In this document: positions 58,477 through 64,000 of the stretch, piece by piece
Position numbering within the stretch: position 1 is the stretch's first letter
Layout of the letters: every line of letters begins with the position of its first letter
From: Nymphaea colorata
Lineage: Eukaryota > Streptophyta > Magnoliopsida > Nymphaeales > Nymphaeaceae
DNA length: 64,000 nucleotides
Reading direction: 5' to 3'
NCBI RefSeq assembly: GCF_008831285.2
Contig: NC_045149.1
Span: 4,951,500 to 5,015,499, forward strand
The notes under the pieces: generated by a model
Database searches by the model: none
The model's input: only the letters and a program-made list of their open reading frames with translations
What the model was told of the DNA's origin: nothing
Made by a program: the position numbers and the translations under genes

Positions 58477-58605
58477 CTTCAAGTATTATCTCCTCTTGGG
58501 GATCCATCTACTGTTTTTAATGTCATTAAGAGAGAGTCAATGATACTGCTTTCTCCCTGCCCAACAAGCAACACTGCACAATCACATCAAGGCAGAAGGA
58601 CCAAG
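58477..58605 (+). CDS. Host gene 2, further exon, unidentified
   Basis: A 129-nt exon (43 codons, phase 0/0) with acceptor CTTTGAAG and donor ACCAAG|GTCTAC, reading LQVLSPLGDPSTVFNVIKRE, SMILLSPCPTSN and a basic end QGRRTK. Open, no family known to me. Confidence 0.5.
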
Positions 58606-58961
58606 GTCTACTCTTCATTTAAAATTTGCAAGCCTTAAAAATTCTTACATAGCATTAGTTCTTTTCACATTTGGATAAGTAGTTAAGAATGTGGAATGAG
58701 AAATCTAACAATTCAAAATAGAAAAGCTTTTGTCAGTGCTAGTGATATTAGCAGGTTTACCACTTATTAATTAGCCTCACCTGAACCACATGCTCCCTCA
58801 AGATAAGTAAAGTGAAATCTAGTCCCCATAACTTTCTTGGCTTGGGGTTAGACCAAGATAAAGCAATGACTTGAACACGTCTCCAATATATATCATTGTC
58901 ATTATCAAACTACAATGATTTATTTCTAATAGTTGTACCTATCTTGTACCTTCAATAAACA

Positions 58962-59099
58962 TGTCTGGCATGTGTGGAAGGAGGTCAGCAATTGCTTCTA
59001 GGTATTCACTGTTGCGTGTTGTTTTGGGATTTGAAGAAGAGCATCTACAGGGTATCTTGTCAAGATGGATTACTGGTTTATCTGGCCTGGACAAAACAG
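58962..59099 (+). CDS. Host gene 2, further exon, unidentified
   Basis: Open frame reading MSGMCGRRSAIASRYSLLRV, VLGFEEEHLQGILSRWIT and GLSGLDKT to the donor ACAG|GTTGGT, exit phase 1. The left border is not certain; the frame stays open up to about 58930. Helical, soluble. The phase matches the exon at 59585. Confidence 0.55.
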
Positions 59100-59584
59100 G
59101 TTGGTCTTCTTCTATTTTATGATCAGTGCCATTTCAATCTTCTTGTGCAACTCTCATTTTATTTTCACCTGTTTAGATTATGTCAAGGGTTGGCCACTTA
59201 GGAAATACGATGTTTGTTTCGTTCTTAGAAGAGACTTCTTTTTTTTTTCTTTTTGCTTTCTTCACCTTTCTAGACCATTTTAGTGATTAACCACTTGACT
59301 GTGTAGAGTTCTTTGTTTTATTTCATTTGTTTAGTCCTTACAGAAATTTTTTGACATTCATACGATATTCTCGTATATCAACTGACTTGTTCTAATTATC
59401 TTATGCATGAAAAATGTTTACCTGACTCTTGTGATAGTTATGCTTTAGGTTATAGAGCCAATGGTCTATTTATGACTTTTTGTCCTTCTGTTAATTCGCT
59501 TGTATCCCTTTTAGAAAAATTCTTGAGTAAATTTCATTTGATGCACTTGGGCTTTCTTCAATGGGAAAGTGTTTGCTCAGACAG

Positions 59585-59680
59585 GTTGGAGGACCTACAT
59601 GAAGCTTGATGAGAAGTCTGGGGATCATGGTGTTCGGTGGAGTCCAATTATACTCTACACATTTTCAATTCCTCCCACAT
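59585..59680 (+). CDS. Host gene 2, exon cut by the second hAT
   Basis: Acceptor GCTCAGACAG; in phase with the previous exon it reads GWRTYMKLDEKSGDHGVRWS and PIILYTFSIPPT, then TAG at 59679-59681, whose last two bases are the start of the hAT. If the exon originally continued, the transposon has ended it; if its donor lay earlier, the hAT is in the following intron. Confidence 0.45.
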
Positions 59681-60688
59681 AGGGCTGAACAACAAGTCGA
59701 GTTACTCGAACTCGACTCGTTTAACTCGACTCGTTTGGTTAATTGAGTTGCTTATTTGGTTAAACGAGTCGAGCTCGAGTTGACGAGCCGACTCGATTAG
59801 TTAATCGAATCGAGTTCGAGTTCACTTCAGTGAACTCGTGTAAACTCGTCTCGGCTCGATTAATAGTTAATGAACCGGTTTTAAAAAAGCCGGTTCAGAC
59901 TCACTTCAGCCGCTCGATTAGTTCTCAAGCGGGAAAAAAATATTAGGGTTTTGAAGGCTTGAAGCCGCACTAGCCTCTTTTCATTGTCCCTCTCAGCCTC
60001 TCTTCGTCGACTGCGACTTCTTCTCTTCTCCGCGGCTCCGCCTGTGCTCTGTGCTCCTGCCGCCCTGCGTGTGCTCTCCGCTTCTCCAGTGAGTTGGATC
60101 CAACTCAAAGAGGGAGTTCCAGGTATGGCTCCGCCATCCATCTCTCCATCTCTCTTTGTCTCTGTCTCTTTCTCCTCCTTCAAAACTCATCTTTCTCTCT
60201 GTTGCTCTTTAGCATTGGTGCCAAGGAAAATAGAGAGTTCTCTCGTCTAGGCGGACGATTCCTTGCATTTGTGAAGATCTGGGAAGTTGGCGGTGGTAGG
60301 CTGTTCACAATGTCATTATGTAATTTTTTGTTCTCCTCTGTTCGGTGCTTCTTTGTATTTCCTTCTTCAATGCCTTGGTAGTTGGTAGCCTTCTTTTTCT
60401 TCCCCTTATACACTGGTATGGTGCCGATGCCCCTTATTTAAGGCTTAAGGGGAAAAAAAATCCCAAGATTGGACTATGCAGGGAAGTTGGTAGTTGGTAG
60501 CCTTCTTTTTCTACCCTCTGTACTACACTGACTCTGGTGCCTGGACCAAGTCCTCATCTCATTTGGAGCCATTTATATGTTTATGAAACATCAGAGCCTT
60601 GTTTCAACCATAAACAAACTTAAAACTATTCTTCGATTGCACATGAATAGCACCAAACATATGTAAGGACAAAAAAAAAGCCACTTAC
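59681..60688 (+). promoter_or_regulatory. hAT 5' terminus and presumed promoter/leader
   Basis: Subterminal GAGCTCGA repeats to 59870, then a GC- and CT-rich leader (59960-60180) with a possible donor TTCCAG|GTATGG at 60123, which would let a leader exon splice to an acceptor just before the transposase (CTGACAG near 62150). No TATA box stands out. Confidence 0.45.
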
Positions 60689-60772
60689 ATCTGGCCACGT
60701 CTCAATTATGAACTCAACAATATCATAGGAAATATCTCCTTGGACGTCAATTTGGTCCTTTTCAGTTGGCCC
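60689..60772 (-). pseudogene. Captured DENR exon c (SUI1 domain)
   Basis: 84 nt on the - strand, acceptor CATTTCAG and donor CCAGAT|GTAAGT. Reads GPTEKDQIDVQGDISYDIVE and FIIETWPD. In plant DENR this stretch is the core of the SUI1 domain (IDVQGD...TWP), which contacts the 40S ribosome in MCT-1/DENR re-initiation. No stop. The final DENR exon is not found downstream. Confidence 0.85.
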
Positions 60773-60854
60773 CTGAAATGGGTAACACAGAGAGCATGAG
60801 AATTCCTAGGTCAAGCTTTTATTAGAATTTATGCAATGAAATAATTCACTATAC

Positions 60855-60922
60855 CTTTACAACAGAGGCTCAAGTAGCAAACTTTTTACCAAGTTTCTTT
60901 GAAGCTTCACTCAGTTTGACAC
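60855..60922 (-). pseudogene. Captured DENR exon b, with in-frame stop
   Basis: 68 nt, acceptor GATGATTAG and donor GTAAAG|GTATAG. Continues exon a in phase as GVKLSEASKKLGKKFAT, then TGA at 60870-60872 where the family has Gly, then ASVVK. The stop rules out a functional protein from this copy. Confidence 0.87.
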
Positions 60923-61033
60923 CTAATCATCCATCAATTTATTCTATAAATACAAGAAAGCAACAAAACTAACAAAGTGTAGAGAGGGTTATTCAAGGAG
61001 CAGGGGAAAAGTAATGAAGATTAAACCACCTAC

Positions 61034-61115
61034 CAAAGAGCTCAAGGTCTTTCACAATCGTCACACATTTCCGTTTGTTACGAACCACTTTCTCAATGAT
61101 GATTTCTTGCTTCTC
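61034..61115 (-). pseudogene. Captured DENR exon a
   Basis: 82 nt, acceptor CCTTTGCAG and donor CTTTG|GTAGGT, reading EKQEIIIEKVVRNKRKCVTI and VKDLELF. This is the start of the DENR SUI1 domain, with the KR-rich strand typical of the family. Exit phase 1 fits exon b exactly. N-terminal DENR exons were not found at higher coordinates, so the fragment is incomplete on both sides. Confidence 0.87.
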
Positions 61116-62178
61116 CTGCAAAGGAACAGTTTTAATATATAATTGCTTGATGAATGATTTTAGCACTCCAATGGTACTAAGTATAAATAATCAGCAAACA
61201 GGGTCGGTCATGAATACAAATGCATAAAAATTTCCAGAATAGTGAGAACCTTGAGATAATGAAGTTACCAGTGGGCAAAATTTTAGTTTTAGTTCATAGT
61301 GGAAGTAATCATGGATAACACAGTTGCTAGAAGCCATGGCACAATAAAGTGAAAAGTGACAACAGAAAGAATATAATGATTTGTGGAAAGGTTCTTAAAA
61401 TAGACAATATTTAAAAAAAAAAAAAAAAAAAAAAGATGCTTATCCAACCAGCTGCCCAAAAATAAGTTAACAATTCATCATTTTACCTAGTTACAGATTC
61501 TCATATAAACAAACGAATGGACAGAGAAATGCCACACTAAACAAGTCATTCTGGAGAACTCTCCTCCAAAAATGTTATTATCTCCCATCTTGCATCACAT
61601 TTTCATGTATATCTGTCCACGAACCAAAAATGATGACAGTCATTCTAGTATGATCCACTTTTAGTATGTGTTGCACTGCTGCTTACATGGCTCTTTATTA
61701 TTTGTATGTCAAGCACCGATGCCGACTTACTATTTTCATTTTTTCTTATTTCTAGTTGGCCAATTTGCGATTGCTTAATTGCTTTCTACTCTAGCGGATA
61801 TCCTCTAAAGAAGGCAGAAGCATATGCTGCATTACGGAAGTGAGTTTGTTAGCAATTAGTTGACATTTTTATTGCTGTTTCCCTCCATATACACTTGATG
61901 TTTGTATTTGTGCTTTTTCGCATATATGCACTGTCATTTATGTCTTTTTTTTCTTTTGCATTTTCTTTAATTATAAGCTGTACAATTTGATCATTTATAT
62001 GCACAAATGCACAGTTGCTTTTGGTATAGACTTGACATCACGTTGTTATGGAAATTGTCCAGCCTTTGTTTTCTTTGTACTTATTGTTCCCTTACCTTGC
62101 CCAGCCTTTGTTTTTTCATGCACCTGGGTCTGACTCAGCCACTGACAGATCAGGTAAATTGTTCCCATAAACTGAAGA
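61116..62178. other. hAT interior between DENR fragment and transposase
   Basis: No gene. Contains a 23-base poly-A run near 61412-61434 on the + strand and a T-rich part (61700-62150) with several possible acceptors before the transposase start. Confidence 0.5.
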
Positions 62179-64000
62179 ATGACAAATTTAGGAAGCTCGA
62201 GCATTAATAAGGGCAAACAAGTATGTGATTCGAGACCGAGTTCAGATGATGTCCCAATCGGAGTACATTCCTCTAATGAAACTCCTATAGATTCGCAAGA
62301 ACCTGACTATGAAGGGGTTTCAATAGATGCTCATGAAGTACGTATAAGTGGTGCAAAAAGGTCAAGGTCAAAGACTTCTACAATATGGAATGATTTTGAC
62401 GAGGTTGTTATAAATGGTATCAAAAAAGAAAAATGTAAGTACTGCAGTGCACTATTTTTGATAAGTGGAGGAGGCTCTACATCATCAATGAGAAGACACA
62501 AATGTTTGACACGTTTTGCTAACAAAAAGCAAACGATTTTAAGTTTTAAATCTGGGAATACTTCAGATGTCACGAAGAAGCTTATGGAAATGGGTTCCAA
62601 CATTGATGCTCAAGCAATAAGAGAGTTAATTGCAAAACTAGTGGCAACCGGAGAACATGCTTTTTCCATAGTGGATAATTGTTGGTTTAGGTTCATTCTT
62701 AGGCTTGGTTTTCCTAATTGGGTGCCAGTTTCAAGAACGACAGTTAAGAGAGATGTCATGAAATTATATGAAGATGAAAAGATGAAATTGCTTCTTGTCT
62801 TCAAGGGTGTTGAGAAGATTGCTTTGACTACAGATATGTGGACATCAAACCAACAACTTGGATATATGGCATTAACAGCACATTTCATTGATAAAGATTG
62901 GAAGATGCAACATCGTATCATCAACTTTACCGAAGTTGAGCCACCTCATACTGGGGTAGTTTTAGCAAATGTAATTGCTAAGCATCTTGCAGAGTGAGAG
63001 ATTAAAAAGAAAATAATATCTATTATAGTTGACAACGCTTCATCAAATGATGTTCTTGTTAGAAAATTAAAAGAAAACATGGAAAAGAGCGGCATGAACT
63101 TGTATCATAGAGGTAAATTTTTTCATGTGCGATGTTGTGCACATATTTTGAATATAATGGTACAAGATGGGTTGAGTGCAATTAAAGATGAAATCATTAG
63201 CATTAGAGAGGCAATTAAATATATCAAAGTGTCACCTTCAAGACTCCATGGTTTTGCAGCTGCGGCTAGAGAGTTGGATCTTTCAACGTCAAAGAAGTTA
63301 GTGTTAGATGTACCAACTCGATGGAATTCAACATACTTTATGTTGGAAAGAGCTCTTGTATATAAAGATGTTTTTGCAAGATATAGCATGGAAGACCCAG
63401 GTTTGGTATGGTTGCTTGGACCCGAGGATTCGGAAAAAATTGCAGTGATATGTGATTTTCTTCAAGTTTTTTATTCAGTGTCGACCCTATTTTCTGGGTC
63501 ATCTTATGCAACAACAAACTTATATTTTCTTGAAATTTGGAGACTTCAAGCACAGGAAAAAGTTGATAATGAAGGTGGGTTTATGAAGGCAATGGCAGTG
63601 AAAATGAAGGAGAAATTTGATAAATATTGGAAATCCTGTAACTTGATAATAATTATTGCATCCATATTAGATCCACACGTGAAACTCACATTATCAGAAT
63701 TTGTCTTTTCAAGAATTTACCAATCAAGAGAAGAAAGGAAAGAACAAATGCAAATGGTAAAACAATCTTTACAAGATATATATCAAAGTTACATTCAAAG
63801 AAATGACGTGGATGTCAATATTTCTACTGCATCAACTAATTCCTCTAGTATTCAAAGTCGACAGAGTCGAGACACCCCACAATGTGGAATAAATCTGTTT
63901 TTTAACTTGTTAGGTAAAGTTGAGAATGTTGCTTTTCAGGTCACCAAATCTGAGATAGACACATATTTGGAGGACGGATTGATTAAGCATGATAATAATG
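62179..64000 (+). pseudogene. hAT transposase, near-complete frame with one TGA, running off the window
   Basis: Starts MTNLGSSSINKGKQVCDS. A BED zinc finger lies at residues ~66-110 (TSTIWNDF, CKYC, RRHKC). The RNase H-like domain opens at ~residue 212 with ALTTDMWTSNQQLGYMALTA and FIDKDWKMQHRIINF. TGA at 62995-62997 (residue 273, a position that is usually Trp) interrupts. The same frame continues to the last base with VDNASSNDVLV, FFHVRCCAHILNIMVQDG, VPTRWNSTYFMLERAL and ASILDPHVKL. The C-terminal dimerisation motif would follow beyond 64000. Apart from the single stop, the frame is intact for over 600 codons, much better preserved than the inner hAT copy. Confidence 0.93.

Larger units (their letters stand above)
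59681..64000 (+). mobile_element. hAT transposon (same family as the outer hAT), right end outside the window
   Basis: The left end AGGGCTGAACAACAAGTCGA followed by CGAACTCGACTCG and CGAGCTCGAG words is closely similar to the 5' end of the outer hAT. Further in, CCGGTTTTAAAAAAGCCGG and TCTCAAGCGGGAAA are also shared. A BED-finger hAT transposase starts at 62179 on the + strand. The 2.5 kb between end and transposase holds three antisense DENR exons. The target duplication cannot be checked because the right end lies beyond 64000. Confidence 0.82.

Noticed and set aside
61412-61434. Poly-A run as the tail of a retroposed gene copy
   Set aside because: The DENR fragment keeps its introns and lies on the other strand, so it is a genomic copy, not a processed one; the A run is unrelated.

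Overview
This window reads as nuclear DNA of a flowering plant. It has split genes with GT-AG introns, plant-type Ty3/gypsy and Ty1/copia retrotransposons with initiator-tRNA-Met primer sites, hAT and CACTA DNA transposons with BED-finger or Transposase_24 proteins, long AT microsatellites, and a mostly AT-rich background. The species cannot be placed from the sequence. Little of the 64 kb is host coding sequence and most recognisable content is mobile DNA.

Layout. (1) At 1357-9285, + strand, lie the last four exons of a host gene, possibly the C-terminal part of a SWI2/SNF2-type remodeller (tentative). Its 7.2-kb intron at 1748-8939 holds a decayed Ty3/gypsy element whose 3' LTR stops 7 nt before the splice acceptor. 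The 95-nt exon just before this intron appears to carry a one-base frameshift. (2) At 12333-12631, - strand, is one clear exon of a CSC1-like/OSCA channel gene with no partner exons seen nearby. (3) From 12.6 to 38.6 kb is gene-poor DNA: tandem duplications, microsatellites, an ATCCAAA-rich degenerate repeat field (28-31 kb), a GC-rich island (32.5-35.8 kb) and a possible solo or orphan LTR (34521-35794).

(4) From 38604 to 53216 is a three-level nest. An outer hAT-type element (termini AGGGGTGAACA...; target duplication TCAATTAT/TCAATTGT) contains a Ty1/copia element (41170-52098; two 380-bp LTRs). That element is split in its RNase H domain by a second, different hAT element (41903-47378; perfect 8-bp duplication AGTGGAGG). 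The inner hAT carries, besides a broken transposase, an exon of a DCAF8-like WD40 gene with its splice borders.

(5) At 53.8-57.3 kb is a decayed CACTA (En/Spm) element with DUF4218, DUF4216 and Transposase_24 remnants and a 0.4-kb tandem duplication. (6) At 57.9-59.68 kb are exons of an unidentified host gene on the + strand. (7) From 59681 to the window end is another hAT of the same family as the outer one, in the opposite orientation. Its transposase frame is open to the window end apart from one TGA. Between its 5' terminus and the transposase lie three correctly phased exons of a DENR (density-regulated protein/SUI1-domain) gene in antisense.

The main theme is hAT elements that carry pieces of host genes with introns (DENR in one element, DCAF8 in another, and probably an unidentified gene in a third), packed by serial nesting. 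No operons, RNA genes or CRISPR-like arrays were seen.
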